Source: Oscillospiraceae bacterium (lineage in GTDB: Bacteria; Bacillota; Clostridia; Oscillospirales; Ruminococcaceae). From it: a DNA stretch of 34,557 nucleotides. Shown here piece by piece: positions 8,367 through 17,024 of the stretch. The position numbers and the translations under genes were made by a program. Numbering within the stretch: position 1 is the stretch's first letter; each line of letters begins with the position of its first letter. Where the stretch lies: the NCBI GenBank assembly GCA_009777155.1, contig WRMK01000005.1, positions 1 to 34,557 of the forward strand. The letters run 5' to 3'. The notes under the pieces are model-generated. The model saw only the letters and a program-made list of their open reading frames with translations, was not told the DNA's origin and made no database searches.

Positions 8367-9643
8367 TTAAAATACTGAAAAATTCTACTGAAATTGCCGA
8401 ATTCGTGCAGAATATTTCACTGCGCGGTGGCGAAAATTGCGGTGCGGAAAAAGTCGCACTTGACATAATTAATGACGTGAAACTTCGCGGCGATGAGGCT
8501 GTAAATGAGTTGACAAAAAGATTCGATTGCGAGAATTTAGAATACTATGAAGTCCCGAAAAACGCTGTAGACAAGGCGTTTTACGAGGCTGATGAAGACT
8601 TTGTAAACGCGCTGAAACGCTGTAAAGTTAATATAGAAACTTATCACGAGAAACAGGTGCGCGCGGGGTATGAAATTAGACAAGAAAATGATGTAATTTT
8701 GAAGCAACGTGTGATTCCACTTGACAAGGTCGGAATCTACATTCCGGGCGGCACTGCGCCGTTGTTTTCGTCGGTTTTAATGTGCGCGGTTCCTGCGAAA
8801 ATTGCGGGCGTGGGCGAAATAATTATGGCGACACCGCCGCGCAGTGACGGTTCGCCGAATCCGGATACACTTGTGGCGGCGAAATTGTGCGGTGTAGACA
8901 GGGTTTTTCTGTGCGGCGGCGCGCAAGCGATTGCGGCGATGGCTTACGGAACTTTACAAATTCCGAAAGTTTCTAAAATTGTCGGGCCCGGAAATGCTTA
9001 TGTTGCGGCGGCGAAAAAGTTACTGTTCGGCGAAATTGACATTGATATGATTGCGGGGCCGAGCGAGATTTTAATCATCGCTGATGACTCCGCAAACCCG
9101 CGCTACATCGCGGCTGACATGCTTTCTCAGGCTGAACATGACAAGCTTGCGAGCGCGGTTTTAATTACCACGAGCGAGGAAATAGCGAACTTGACAATTG
9201 CGGAACTTGACAAGCAGTTAAAGGCACTTTCGCGCGGTGAAATGGCGGCAGAATCGCTGAAAAATTATGGTGCGATTATAATTCAAGACGAGTTGGAAAA
9301 AGCAATCGAAATTGCAAATTTAATTGCTCCCGAACACCTTGAAATTCTCACTGAAAATCCTTTTGAAGTAGAAGAAAAAATTAGAAATGCGGGCTCGGTT
9401 TTTGTCGGCGAGTATTCGCCGGAGCCGCTCGGGGACTACTTTGCGGGGACTAACCATGTCTTGCCTACGAATGGCACTGCGAGGTTTTTCTCGCCTTTGT
9501 CGGTTGATGATTTTGTGAAAAAGTCGAGCAGTATTTTTTACACAAACGAGGCTTTAAAGTCGGCCGCAAGTGATATAATTTTAGTCGCTGAACGCGAAGG
9601 ATTAACCGCTCACGCAAATTCAATCAGGGTTAGAATGGGGTGA
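8363..9643 (+). CDS. hisD: Histidinol dehydrogenase
   Basis: HisD is a zinc enzyme that oxidises L-histidinol to L-histidine in two NAD-dependent steps, the last in the pathway. At 426 residues it is full length. Motifs seen are YIPGGTAPLFSSVLM, GGAQAIAAMAYGT, VGPGNAYVAAAKKLLFG, IDMIAGPSEILIIAD, and the conserved SQAEHD and NHVLPT segments that contribute zinc and substrate ligands. It overlaps hisG by 4 bases and its TGA stop sits inside the ribosome site region of hisC. Confidence 0.96.
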   Translation: MIKILKNSTEIAEFVQNISLRGGENCGAEKVALDIINDVKLRGDEAVNELTKRFDCENLEYYEVPKNAVDKAFYEADEDFVNALKRCKVNIETYHEKQVRAGYEIRQENDVILKQRVIPLDKVGIYIPGGTAPLFSSVLMCAVPAKIAGVGEIIMATPPRSDGSPNPDTLVAAKLCGVDRVFLCGGAQAIAAMAYGTLQIPKVSKIVGPGNAYVAAAKKLLFGEIDIDMIAGPSEILIIADDSANPRYIAADMLSQAEHDKLASAVLITTSEEIANLTIAELDKQLKALSRGEMAAESLKNYGAIIIQDELEKAIEIANLIAPEHLEILTENPFEVEEKIRNAGSVFVGEYSPEPLGDYFAGTNHVLPTNGTARFFSPLSVDDFVKKSSSIFYTNEALKSAASDIILVAEREGLTAHANSIRVRMG

Positions 9644-9648
9644 AAACG

Positions 9649-10707
9649 ATGTATAAATTGCCCGACAAGTTGTCATGTTTTGCGCCTTATGAGCCTTTAG
9701 TCGGCGAGTATAAAATTCGTCTTGATGTAAATGAAAGTTTCATTCAAGTTGACAAAAAAATAATAGTAGAAGCTGTGAAAAACGTCACTTTGAACAGATA
9801 CCCTGACCCCTTTGCAACCGGCACTGTTAGGGCGTTTGCGAGACTTTTTAATGTCAAACCGGAGCTTGTGGTTGCCGGGAACGGCTCTGATGAATTGATT
9901 GGTGTTATTGTTGCGGCGTTGCTGCAAAAAGGCGATAAATTGCTGTGTTTTAAGCCGGATTTTACGATGTATAGTTTCTATTCAAAATTGTACGAACTTG
10001 ACATTATTGAGCTTGAAAAAGGCGAAGATATGACACTTAATGTTGATGAAATTGTAAAGTTTATTAATGAAAATGATGTCAAGTGTGTAATTTTTTCAAA
10101 CCCTTGCAATCCCACTTCGCTTGCTGTGAAAAAAGCTGATTTGAGAAGACTTATAGAGGGCGTAAACGCGCTTGTGGTCGTTGATGAGGCCTATATTGAT
10201 TTTTGGGACGAGCGTGAAAGTTTACTGAGTGATGTGGAAAATTATAGCAACTTGATAGTGTTACGCACTTGCTCAAAATCGGTTGCGCTTGCGGGGATTC
10301 GCCTTGGTTTTGCGGTTGCGAACTTGACAATTATTGATGTGTTGAAAACTGTAAAATCACCGTTTAATGTTAATGTAATTACACAGGAAATTGGAAAAAT
10401 TATTCTTTCTGATAGTGAGAATTATCACAATTCGATTGCGAAGATAAAGGCGGCTACAGCGCGGCTTTATGCTGATTTAACCAACTTGAAAATGTTTGAA
10501 AAAATATTTGATACTTCTACTAATTTTGTTTTTATAAAGACAAAAAATGCAGAAAAAATATATCAATTTCTGTTGGAAAAAAGCATCGCTGTGCGCTGTT
10601 TTGGCGAGTATTTACGCATATGTACAGGGACTGATGATGAGAATAAAAAGTTAATCAGTGAATTGGAAAAATTCAAAGGAGAAATGTATGAGAAAAGCGG
10701 AAATTAA
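9649..10707 (+). CDS. hisC: Histidinol-phosphate aminotransferase
   Basis: HisC is a PLP-dependent class I/II aminotransferase that converts imidazole acetol phosphate to histidinol phosphate. The start at ATG 9649 is preferred because GGGGTG lies 6 bases upstream; an in-phase GTG at 9640 would overlap hisD. Visible features: RLDVNESF near the N-terminus, NRYPDPF, the glycine/asparagine segment VAGNGSDELI, NPCNPTS where most relatives have NPNNPTG, VVDEAYIDFW (PLP aspartate), and SKSVALAGIRLGFAV with the Schiff-base lysine. The last 20 bases overlap hisB. Family and operon position agree. Confidence 0.94.
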   Translation: MYKLPDKLSCFAPYEPLVGEYKIRLDVNESFIQVDKKIIVEAVKNVTLNRYPDPFATGTVRAFARLFNVKPELVVAGNGSDELIGVIVAALLQKGDKLLCFKPDFTMYSFYSKLYELDIIELEKGEDMTLNVDEIVKFINENDVKCVIFSNPCNPTSLAVKKADLRRLIEGVNALVVVDEAYIDFWDERESLLSDVENYSNLIVLRTCSKSVALAGIRLGFAVANLTIIDVLKTVKSPFNVNVITQEIGKIILSDSENYHNSIAKIKAATARLYADLTNLKMFEKIFDTSTNFVFIKTKNAEKIYQFLLEKSIAVRCFGEYLRICTGTDDENKKLISELEKFKGEMYEKSGN

Positions 10708-11266
10708 AAGAAAAACGAACGAAACTGAAATATTTGTTTCGCTTGAAATTGATGGAGATGGAATCGCGGAAATCAGCACAGGCATTGGTTTTTTCGACCA
10801 TATGTTAACTGCTTTTGCTGTACATTGCGGGGTTAATCTTGCTGTAAAATGTGTTGGCGATTTGGAAGTTGACGCACATCACACGGTTGAGGACGTGGGA
10901 ATTGTGCTTGGAACTGCATTGAAAAACGCACTTAGTGACACAAAAATTACACGTTTCGGTCACGCTTCAATTCCCATGGATGACGCGATTGGGGTCTGTA
11001 GCCTTGACATTTGTAATCGGCCATTTTTAGTTTATAATGCTAAGTTTGAACTTGAAAAAACCGGCGATTTTGACAACTGTTTAACCAAAGAATTTATGCA
11101 GGCTTTTGCGTTTAATGCAGGTATAACTTTACACATTTCTGCCCTTTACGGTGAAAATGACCATCACAAAAATGAAGCAATGTTTAAGGCGTTGGCGTAT
11201 GCTTTAAAGCAAGCTGTAGTGCCGAAAAAAGACGGAAAAATTGCTACTACGAAAGGTGTTTTATAA
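10688..11266 (+). CDS. hisB: Imidazoleglycerol-phosphate dehydratase
   Basis: HisB dehydrates imidazole glycerol phosphate to imidazole acetol phosphate using a di-manganese site. This is the monofunctional 192-residue form, without the phosphatase domain of enteric HisB. Diagnostic metal-binding motifs are GFFDHMLTAFAVHCG, DAHHTVEDVGIVLG and NDHHKNEAMFKAL. The ATG at 10688 is chosen because AAGGAG lies just upstream and the protein then begins like its relatives; it overlaps hisC by 20 bases. The stop TAA shares a base with the hisA ATG, so there is no room for hisH, which usually lies here. Confidence 0.95.
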   Translation: MRKAEIKRKTNETEIFVSLEIDGDGIAEISTGIGFFDHMLTAFAVHCGVNLAVKCVGDLEVDAHHTVEDVGIVLGTALKNALSDTKITRFGHASIPMDDAIGVCSLDICNRPFLVYNAKFELEKTGDFDNCLTKEFMQAFAFNAGITLHISALYGENDHHKNEAMFKALAYALKQAVVPKKDGKIATTKGVL

Positions 11267-11988
11267 TGAAAATATTTCCTGCAATTGATTTGAAAAACGG
11301 TGAATGTGTGCGGCTTTTTCAAGGCGATTATGACACCGCACATAGAGTTTCCGATGACTATTTGGAAACTGCGGAAACATTCGCAAACAGCGGTGTAGAG
11401 TGGATTCACATGATTGATTTAGACGGCGCGAAAGATGCAAAAAGGAAGAATCAAGATATAATTTTTGATGTTGCTAAAAATACGAAGTTGAAAGTCCAAA
11501 CGGGGGGTGGAATTCGTACACTTGACGATATTAAACAGTGCTTTGAAAATAACATTTCGCGTGTAATAATCGGCTCTGCGGCTGTGAAAAATCCCGAAAT
11601 TGTAAAGGATGCGGTGAGAATATTTGGCGACAAAATCGCGGTCGGAATTGATGCGCGAAATGGTATAGTTGCTACTGAAGGTTGGCTTGAAAACAGTGGA
11701 ATTAATTACATTGATTTGGCTTTGCAGATGTGCGAAAATGGCGTTAAATACTACGTTTTCACCGATATTGCAAAAGACGGAATGTTAACGGGACCGAATT
11801 TTGAGATGACATATTTATTACAAAAAAAAGTTAACGTTTATGGCGCAAAAGTTATTGCAAGTGGGGGGATAAAAACGATTGATGATATAAAAAAACTCCA
11901 TGAAAATGACGTCTACGGCGCGATTTGTGGCAAGTCAATTTATAGCGGAACATTAGATTTAAGAGAGGCTGTTGAGGTGGCAAAATGA
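11266..11988 (+). CDS. hisA: Phosphoribosylformimino-AICAR phosphate isomerase HisA
   Basis: HisA is a (beta/alpha)8 barrel that performs an Amadori rearrangement of ProFAR to PRFAR. At 240 residues it is full length. Catalytic aspartates appear in FPAIDLKNGECVRL near residue 8 and in YVFTDIAKDGMLTGPN. Phosphate-binding glycines are seen in VQTGGGIRT and VIASGGIKT. The start overlaps the hisB stop by one base and the end overlaps hisF by four. The related trp-pathway isomerase PriA is excluded by context and by the full his gene set around it. Confidence 0.95.
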   Translation: MKIFPAIDLKNGECVRLFQGDYDTAHRVSDDYLETAETFANSGVEWIHMIDLDGAKDAKRKNQDIIFDVAKNTKLKVQTGGGIRTLDDIKQCFENNISRVIIGSAAVKNPEIVKDAVRIFGDKIAVGIDARNGIVATEGWLENSGINYIDLALQMCENGVKYYVFTDIAKDGMLTGPNFEMTYLLQKKVNVYGAKVIASGGIKTIDDIKKLHENDVYGAICGKSIYSGTLDLREAVEVAK

Positions 11989-12749
11989 TAAATAATAACA
12001 TTAAAAAAATAATTCCTTGTCTTGATATTCGGGACGGAAAAGTGGTAAAAGGTGTAAAGTTTCAAGATATTAAAGACGTCGGGGACCCTGTTGAACTCGC
12101 CAAAAGTTATGTTTTGCAAGGTGCTGATGAGCTCGTGATGTATGATATTTCTGCTTCAAATGAAAATAGAACTGTTATGCTTGAGCTTGTAAAAAAGGTG
12201 TCGGAAAATATAAATGTACCTTTTTGTGTTGCCGGCGGAATTGGTTCAATTAAGGATTTTGAAAGTGTGTTAAATGCAGGCGCAGACAAGGTTTCTGTGA
12301 ATTCATACGCTGTAAAAAAACCGCAGTTGATTTGTCAAGTTGCTGAGAAATTCGGTAGTGAAAAAGTAGTTGTCGGGATTGATGCAAAGCGAACGAAATC
12401 CGGAAATTTTACAGTTACCGCAAACGGCGGGACGCTCGAAACGGGTTGGGATCTATTTGGCTGGGCCAAGCAAATTGAGGATTTGGGCGCGGGTGAAATT
12501 TGTCTAAATTCTATTGATGCGGACGGTGTTAAACAGGGTTATGACCTCAAAATGCTGAACGCAGTTTGTCAAGTTGTGAAGATTCCGGTGATTGCGAGTG
12601 GAGGTTGCGGAAGGCTTGAACATTTTTCTGAAGTGTTCACCAAAACCGGTGCTACTGCGGCTTTAGCGGCTTCTGTTTTTCACTTTGGCGAACTTACAGT
12701 TTGTCAAGTAAAGGAACATTTGAGAAAAAATAACATCACGGTGGAGTAG
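11985..12749 (+). CDS. hisF: Imidazole glycerol phosphate synthase cyclase subunit HisF
   Basis: HisF is the cyclase barrel that uses ammonia to turn PRFAR into imidazole glycerol phosphate and AICAR. The ammonia normally comes from the glutaminase partner HisH. The 254-residue length is standard. Catalytic aspartates lie in IPCLDIRDGKVVKGVKF (about residue 11) and in CLNSIDADGVKQGYD. Phosphate-binding motifs VAGGIGSI and VIASGGCG are present. The partner hisH is not encoded anywhere in this window, so HisF must use a distant HisH or free ammonia. It overlaps hisA by 4 bases. Confidence 0.95.
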   Translation: MINNNIKKIIPCLDIRDGKVVKGVKFQDIKDVGDPVELAKSYVLQGADELVMYDISASNENRTVMLELVKKVSENINVPFCVAGGIGSIKDFESVLNAGADKVSVNSYAVKKPQLICQVAEKFGSEKVVVGIDAKRTKSGNFTVTANGGTLETGWDLFGWAKQIEDLGAGEICLNSIDADGVKQGYDLKMLNAVCQVVKIPVIASGGCGRLEHFSEVFTKTGATAALAASVFHFGELTVCQVKEHLRKNNITVE

Positions 12750-12758
12750 AGGTATAAA

Positions 12759-13601
12759 ATGAAGTTTACACTTTACAACGATTTGAAGCATTTTGCTTCG
12801 GATACGCTTGAAATTCTGCTCGAAAACGAGGTGCAAAATAACCTGCCGATAAGTTTTATTAAGAACGAAAATAATAGTGATTCCTCGAGTTGGATTTTAG
12901 CAACTATACAGGACGAAAATGGCTCTGTTATGCTAACCGCGGCATGTACGCCGCCGTATAATATCGTGCTTTTTGAGACGAAAAACATACCTAATGACAC
13001 TGCTGTGAAGTTGTTATCTGATGAGTTAAAATCATTAAAAATTAAAGTTCCGGGAGTTTTGGCCCAGCAGAATTTAGCGCACAGATTTTCGCAAAATTAT
13101 GCAGAAAACGACAACTTTCATCTGCATGTGTCGATGAATATTATGCAATTAGATGAGGTTTTTGATGTGAAAAAATCCCCCGGTTTTTGTCGAGAATTGA
13201 ATGAAAATGACTTGTTTTATATGCCTTATTGGGAGCGTGCTTTTGAAGAAGATTGTAAACTAAATTTGAGTACTTTACAAAAAAGATTTCACAAAATTAA
13301 TCAAAGAATCGGCAAAAACACGCATTATATCTGGGAAAATCAGCATCCGGTTGCTTGCTGTGTTAATCATCGCAACACCGAAAATGGCGCAGGAATTGGT
13401 TTCGTTTATACGCCGCCGCATTACCGCGGAAATGGTTATGCGACCTCGGTTGTTGCGGAATTGTCGCAAAATTTGTTGGAGCGCGGAAATAAGTTTTGCT
13501 TCCTTTTTGCAGATGCCGCAAACCCTATTTCTTGCGGGATTTATCGCAAAATTGGATTCAAAGATTTGTGTGTGGTTGACCAGATACATTTTAATTTTTA
13601 G
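12759..13601 (+). CDS. GNAT-family N-acetyltransferase inserted in the his operon
   Basis: A 280-residue protein with a C-terminal GNAT fold, expected to move an acyl group from acyl-CoA to an amine. The acetyl-CoA pyrophosphate loop is visible as VYTPPHYRGNGYATSVV (R-G-N-G-Y-A matches R/Q-x-x-G-x-G/A), followed by NPISCGIYRKIGF, the usual motif B. The N-terminal half (about 1-140) has no motif I recognise and may be a second, degenerate GNAT-like domain. It lies 9 bases after hisF and 9 before hisI, on the same strand, so it is very probably cotranscribed with the his genes. Its substrate is unknown. It is not a known step of histidine synthesis. Confidence 0.8.
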   Translation: MKFTLYNDLKHFASDTLEILLENEVQNNLPISFIKNENNSDSSSWILATIQDENGSVMLTAACTPPYNIVLFETKNIPNDTAVKLLSDELKSLKIKVPGVLAQQNLAHRFSQNYAENDNFHLHVSMNIMQLDEVFDVKKSPGFCRELNENDLFYMPYWERAFEEDCKLNLSTLQKRFHKINQRIGKNTHYIWENQHPVACCVNHRNTENGAGIGFVYTPPHYRGNGYATSVVAELSQNLLERGNKFCFLFADAANPISCGIYRKIGFKDLCVVDQIHFNF

Positions 13602-13610
13602 GAGGGAAAA

Positions 13611-13928
13611 ATGAACATAAGTGAACTTTTTGAGAAGTCAGAATTGATACCGGCAATTGTACAATGTGCGGAAACAAGTGAAGTTTTGATGCTTGCTTAT
13701 ATGAATTTGCAAAGCTTGCAAAAGACCATGGAGAGCGGTTATACGTGGTTTTGGAGCCGCTCGAGAAGTGAACTTTGGAATAAAGGCGCGACTTCCGGCA
13801 ACACACAAAAAGTTAAAGAAATTTTTGTCGATTGCGATAGTGACACCTTGCTGATTAAAGTTGAACAGCGCGGGGTTGCGTGCCATACGGGCAACAAAAC
13901 TTGTTTTTTTAGAAAGTTAGGAGGGTAA
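13611..13928 (+). CDS. hisI: Phosphoribosyl-AMP cyclohydrolase
   Basis: HisI opens the purine ring of phosphoribosyl-AMP, the third step of the pathway, using zinc. The 105-residue single-domain protein shows the family motifs [41 protein letters not shown] and [13 protein letters not shown]; the cysteines at these sites bind zinc and the DCDSD acids bind magnesium. A strong AGGAGG ribosome site precedes the ATG. It is separate from hisE (six bases apart), unlike the fused HisIE of many bacteria. Confidence 0.95.
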   Translation: MNISELFEKSELIPAIVQCAETSEVLMLAYMNLQSLQKTMESGYTWFWSRSRSELWNKGATSGNTQKVKEIFVDCDSDTLLIKVEQRGVACHTGNKTCFFRKLGG

Positions 13929-13934
13929 ATTAAA

Positions 13935-14261
13935 ATGAGCGTTTTAAGTAATCTTTACGAGTTGGTTTGCGAGCGCAGAAATAGCCCTGCGCCTAATTCT
14001 TACACGGGTTATTTGTTTGAAAAAGGACTTGACAAAATTCTCAAAAAATGCGGTGAAGAGTCCGCAGAAATGATAATTGCCGCGAAAAATCAAGACACAT
14101 TGGAATTGAAAAACGAAATCGCCGACTTGATTTTTCACATCGTTGTTTTGTGTGCAGAAGCGGGTTTATCGTGGGAAGAAGTCGAGGAAGTTTTGAACGA
14201 AAGGGCAAAAAAAGCAGGAAATTTGAAACAATTTCACAATAGTGAAAATGATATGTTATGA
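13935..14261 (+). CDS. hisE: Phosphoribosyl-ATP pyrophosphatase
   Basis: HisE removes pyrophosphate from phosphoribosyl-ATP, the second step of the pathway. It is an all-alpha MazG-like fold. The 108-residue protein contains SYTGYLFEKGLDKILKKCGE, ESAEMIIAAKN and NEIADLIFHIVVLCAE, supplying the acidic metal-binding residues. GGAGGG lies before the start. This is the last gene of the his run; the next gene is 62 bases away and may have its own promoter. Confidence 0.95.
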   Translation: MSVLSNLYELVCERRNSPAPNSYTGYLFEKGLDKILKKCGEESAEMIIAAKNQDTLELKNEIADLIFHIVVLCAEAGLSWEEVEEVLNERAKKAGNLKQFHNSENDML

Positions 14262-14284
14262 TTTTCAGATTTCTCTCATATAAT
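14256..14284 (+). promoter_or_regulatory. Possible promoter of the small membrane protein / M50 pair
   Basis: TTATGA (14256-14261), 17 bases and a perfect TATAAT (14279-14284) lie across the hisE stop. The -10 box is strong and the -35 box weak (3 of 6). The next gene starts 40 bases downstream with an AAGGAGAG ribosome site. Confidence 0.45.
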
Positions 14285-14323
14285 TTATGGACGAGCGTTT
14301 AATATAAATTTAAGGAGAGAATT

Positions 14324-14575
14324 ATGGAAAAAATTAATGGAAATTCAGTTGCAAATATTATACAGGAAATACCTCCAATATTTCCCCAAAATGACAAAAT
14401 TGACTCAAAAAATCCGTCTAAAAAGGCAGAAAAAAGCATTATTTTATATCGAATTGTCACATCAATGTTAATAGTTTTTGCATTAATTTTTATGAAGATT
14501 ATTACACCGGAAATATACGCGGTATTTAATTCTTGGATAACAGAAAAACTCGCTCTGAATCAGCTTTTATTATGA
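14324..14575 (+). CDS. Small single-pass membrane protein, possibly SpoIVFA-like
   Basis: An 83-residue protein with a strong ribosome site (AAGGAGAG). The first 40 residues are polar and rich in lysine, asparagine and proline. One hydrophobic helix follows (about 41-62, IVTSMLIVFALIFMKII), then a short tail. I do not recognise the sequence. Its stop overlaps the start of an M50 protease (ATGA), so the two are translationally coupled. In sporulating Bacillota the SpoIVFB protease is encoded beside its membrane partner SpoIVFA, whose topology (cytosolic N-terminus, one helix) is similar. SpoIVFA proper carries a C-terminal LytM-like domain that is absent here. The partner role is an inference from position and topology only. 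Confidence 0.7.
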   Translation: MEKINGNSVANIIQEIPPIFPQNDKIDSKNPSKKAEKSIILYRIVTSMLIVFALIFMKIITPEIYAVFNSWITEKLALNQLLL

Positions 14576-15168
14576 TTGTACTTCATTTTTACTCGAATAA
14601 AAAACTAATAATAGACTTCACATTTTTTACAGCAATTGCATTATTTTTTTACTTTGATGATACCGGAATAGGATTTTTGAGTATTGCGGCTTGTATAATT
14701 CATGAAATTGGGCATGTTTTTGCATTGGCTATTAAAAAAAAGAGCCTTTTTTCGCTGACATTTTATGGCGGCGGAATCAAAATGGGATATGAAAAAAATG
14801 CCGAAACGCCGTTAATAATTTTGATGTCCGGAAGCTTGTTAAATTTGATTGTTTTTGCTGTTTTATACTACCTTTTTCAAGGAAACTATACACTAAAAAT
14901 ATTTGCTGTTCTAAATTTAATAATAGGCGTGTTTAATTTACTTCCGCTGAAATATTTCGATGGTGGGCGTATTTTCGAGAAAGTTTTAGTTGTATTTGTG
15001 CCGATGAAAGTAGCGAATTTCATTATAAAAATTAAAGATAAAATCACTGTCTTTTTTGTTATTATTCTTTCAATTTATATTATAACATTTTTTAATGTAA
15101 ATATCTCGGTTTTATTGGTCGTAATTTATATAATTTTCACTGATATTGTTGTTAAAACTAACCATTAA
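14572..15168 (+). CDS. SpoIVFB-like M50 site-2 protease
   Basis: An intramembrane zinc protease of about 198 residues, almost entirely hydrophobic. The zinc site is IIHEIGHVFAL (HExxH, near residue 44), and the third ligand lies in NLLPLKYFDGGRIF, in the NxxPxxxxDG form typical of the SpoIVFB branch. There is no PDZ domain, unlike RseP at the left of the window. SpoIVFB activates pro-sigma-K during sporulation, but many Clostridia have relatives with unknown substrates. The ATG at 14572 overlaps the previous stop; an in-frame upstream ATG at 14533 lies inside the preceding gene and is less likely. The class is certain, the role in sporulation is a guess. Confidence 0.85.
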   Translation: MIVLHFYSNKKLIIDFTFFTAIALFFYFDDTGIGFLSIAACIIHEIGHVFALAIKKKSLFSLTFYGGGIKMGYEKNAETPLIILMSGSLLNLIVFAVLYYLFQGNYTLKIFAVLNLIIGVFNLLPLKYFDGGRIFEKVLVVFVPMKVANFIIKIKDKITVFFVIILSIYIITFFNVNISVLLVVIYIIFTDIVVKTNH

Positions 15169-15191
15169 TTTGCAAAGGAATTTTAAAGCAA

Positions 15192-17024
15192 GTGTACAAA
15201 GAAAAGTTAGAAAATATTTTGAAAAATGTACAAAAACCCGCTCGCTATATAGGTGGGGAATATGGCTCTGTTATCAAGAAAAACGGGGCTTTGCGCTTTG
15301 CGTTTTGCTTCCCTGATACCTACGAAATTGGCATGTCGCATTTAGGCATGAAAATTCTTTACAATATTATAAATAGTGATGATAATTTTTGTTGCGAACG
15401 AGTTTTTATGCCGTTGCCCGATATGGCGGATGCGATGCGTAAAAATGAGATATTGCTTTATGGTTTAGAAAGTTTGGAAGCGATTCGCAACTTTGATTTT
15501 ATCGGATTTACTTTGCAATACGAACTAACCTATACAAACCTACTCGCCATGCTGGATTTGGCGGGTTTAGAGTTGTTGGCAAGTGATAGAAATGACACCG
15601 ACCCGATTGTAATTGGTGGTGGGCCTTGCGCTTGTAATCCGGAGCCGATTGCTGATTTTTTTGATATGTTTGTAATAGGTGAAGGTGAGGAAGTTATACT
15701 TGAAATTTTGCAGCTTTATAAAGCGTGCAAAAGTGAAGGTTTTATTAAGTCGGTATTTCTCGAAAAAGCCGCACAAATAAAGGGTGTATACGTGCCGTCT
15801 TTGTATAATATTACATACAAAAAAAGCGGTGAAATTGACAAAATTATTGCACTTAAAAACGCCCCCGAAACTGTAAAAAAGTGTCTAATTAACAACATCA
15901 ATGATGTGCTTTTTCCTGATGAATTTGTTGTACCTTTTTGCGATATTGTGCATGACCGTGCTGTTATTGAAATACTACGGGGTTGTATTCGCGGGTGCAG
16001 GTTTTGTCAAGCGGGATTTATTTATCGCCCGTTCCGCGAAAAAAGTGCTGAGAAGAATTTGGAAAACGCAGTCGCGCTCTGTGAAAACACAGGATACGAC
16101 GAGGTTTCGCTATCGTCGCTAAGTACGGGCGACTATAGCGAAATTGAATTACTTCTGACGAAATTGACAAATTATTGTAACCCTAAAAACATAAATTTGT
16201 CGCTTCCTTCTATGAGAATTGACAGTTTCAGTGATGATATTTTGCAAAAAATTAAGAGTGTCCGTAAAAGCGGACTGACTTTCGCGCCGGAAGCGGGCAC
16301 TGCAAAGTTGCGTGATATTATCAACAAAAATATTACAGAAGATGAGATTATGAAAGGCTGCAAAGTCGCATTTGAAGGGGGTTATACAAGTGTCAAGTTG
16401 TATTTTATGCTTGGGCTTCCCGGTGAAACTGATGAAGATATTTTAGGTATAAAACAATTAGTTGACAAAATTATCGAACTCTACTATAACACGCCAAATC
16501 GCCAAAAAGGCAAGCAAATTTCAATTTCCGTGAGCTTGTCAACTTTCATTCCAAAACCATTTACGCCTTTTCAATTTGAGCCGCAACTTGACAAAAATGA
16601 AGTCATTCGGCGCAGGAAATTACTGCTTTCCGAGCTCAAAAATAAAAAGGTAAGTATCAGTTGGTCAAGTTATGACGAATCGCTTTTAGAAGCGGCTTTA
16701 GCGCGGGGCGACAGGCGGCTCGGACAGGTAATTTTGAACGCTTATAAAAACGGTTCTTACCTTGATGGTTGGGAAGAATATTTCAACTTTTCTAACTGGG
16801 AAAAGGCCTTTGCGGATTGTCAACTTGACATGTCATTTTATGCAAATCGCAGGCGAGATTACGCCGAAATCCCGCCTTGGGGAATGCTCGATTTTTTAGT
16901 TGACAGGGACTTTTTAATTGAAGAAAACAGAAAAGCGCACGCCGGAATTACGACGCCGTCATGCCGCGAAAAGTGCGCCGGTTGCGGCGTTTCGCGGTGC
17001 TTGGGAGGTGCTCGTCTTGAGTAA
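15192..17024 (+). CDS. B12-binding radical SAM protein (TIGR03960 type)
   Basis: A 610-residue protein starting at GTG. The N-terminal third resembles a cobalamin-binding-like Rossmann domain (FCFPDTYEIGMSHLGMKIL, VIGGGPCACNPEP, VIGEGE). The radical SAM core follows, with the cluster motif GCIRGCRFCQAGF (Cys265, 269, 272) and the later PSMRIDSFS, FAPEAGT and LGLPGET strands. The C-terminus holds CREKCAGCGVSRC, possibly a further metal site. The gene overlaps the next one, a DUF2344 protein, by 8 bases. These two families are regularly adjacent or fused in Clostridia, often near ribosome-related genes. Their reaction is not known to me. The family call is strong; the function is open. Confidence 0.9.
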   Translation: MYKEKLENILKNVQKPARYIGGEYGSVIKKNGALRFAFCFPDTYEIGMSHLGMKILYNIINSDDNFCCERVFMPLPDMADAMRKNEILLYGLESLEAIRNFDFIGFTLQYELTYTNLLAMLDLAGLELLASDRNDTDPIVIGGGPCACNPEPIADFFDMFVIGEGEEVILEILQLYKACKSEGFIKSVFLEKAAQIKGVYVPSLYNITYKKSGEIDKIIALKNAPETVKKCLINNINDVLFPDEFVVPFCDIVHDRAVIEILRGCIRGCRFCQAGFIYRPFREKSAEKNLENAVALCENTGYDEVSLSSLSTGDYSEIELLLTKLTNYCNPKNINLSLPSMRIDSFSDDILQKIKSVRKSGLTFAPEAGTAKLRDIINKNITEDEIMKGCKVAFEGGYTSVKLYFMLGLPGETDEDILGIKQLVDKIIELYYNTPNRQKGKQISISVSLSTFIPKPFTPFQFEPQLDKNEVIRRRKLLLSELKNKKVSISWSSYDESLLEAALARGDRRLGQVILNAYKNGSYLDGWEEYFNFSNWEKAFADCQLDMSFYANRRRDYAEIPPWGMLDFLVDRDFLIEENRKAHAGITTPSCREKCAGCGVSRCLGGARLE

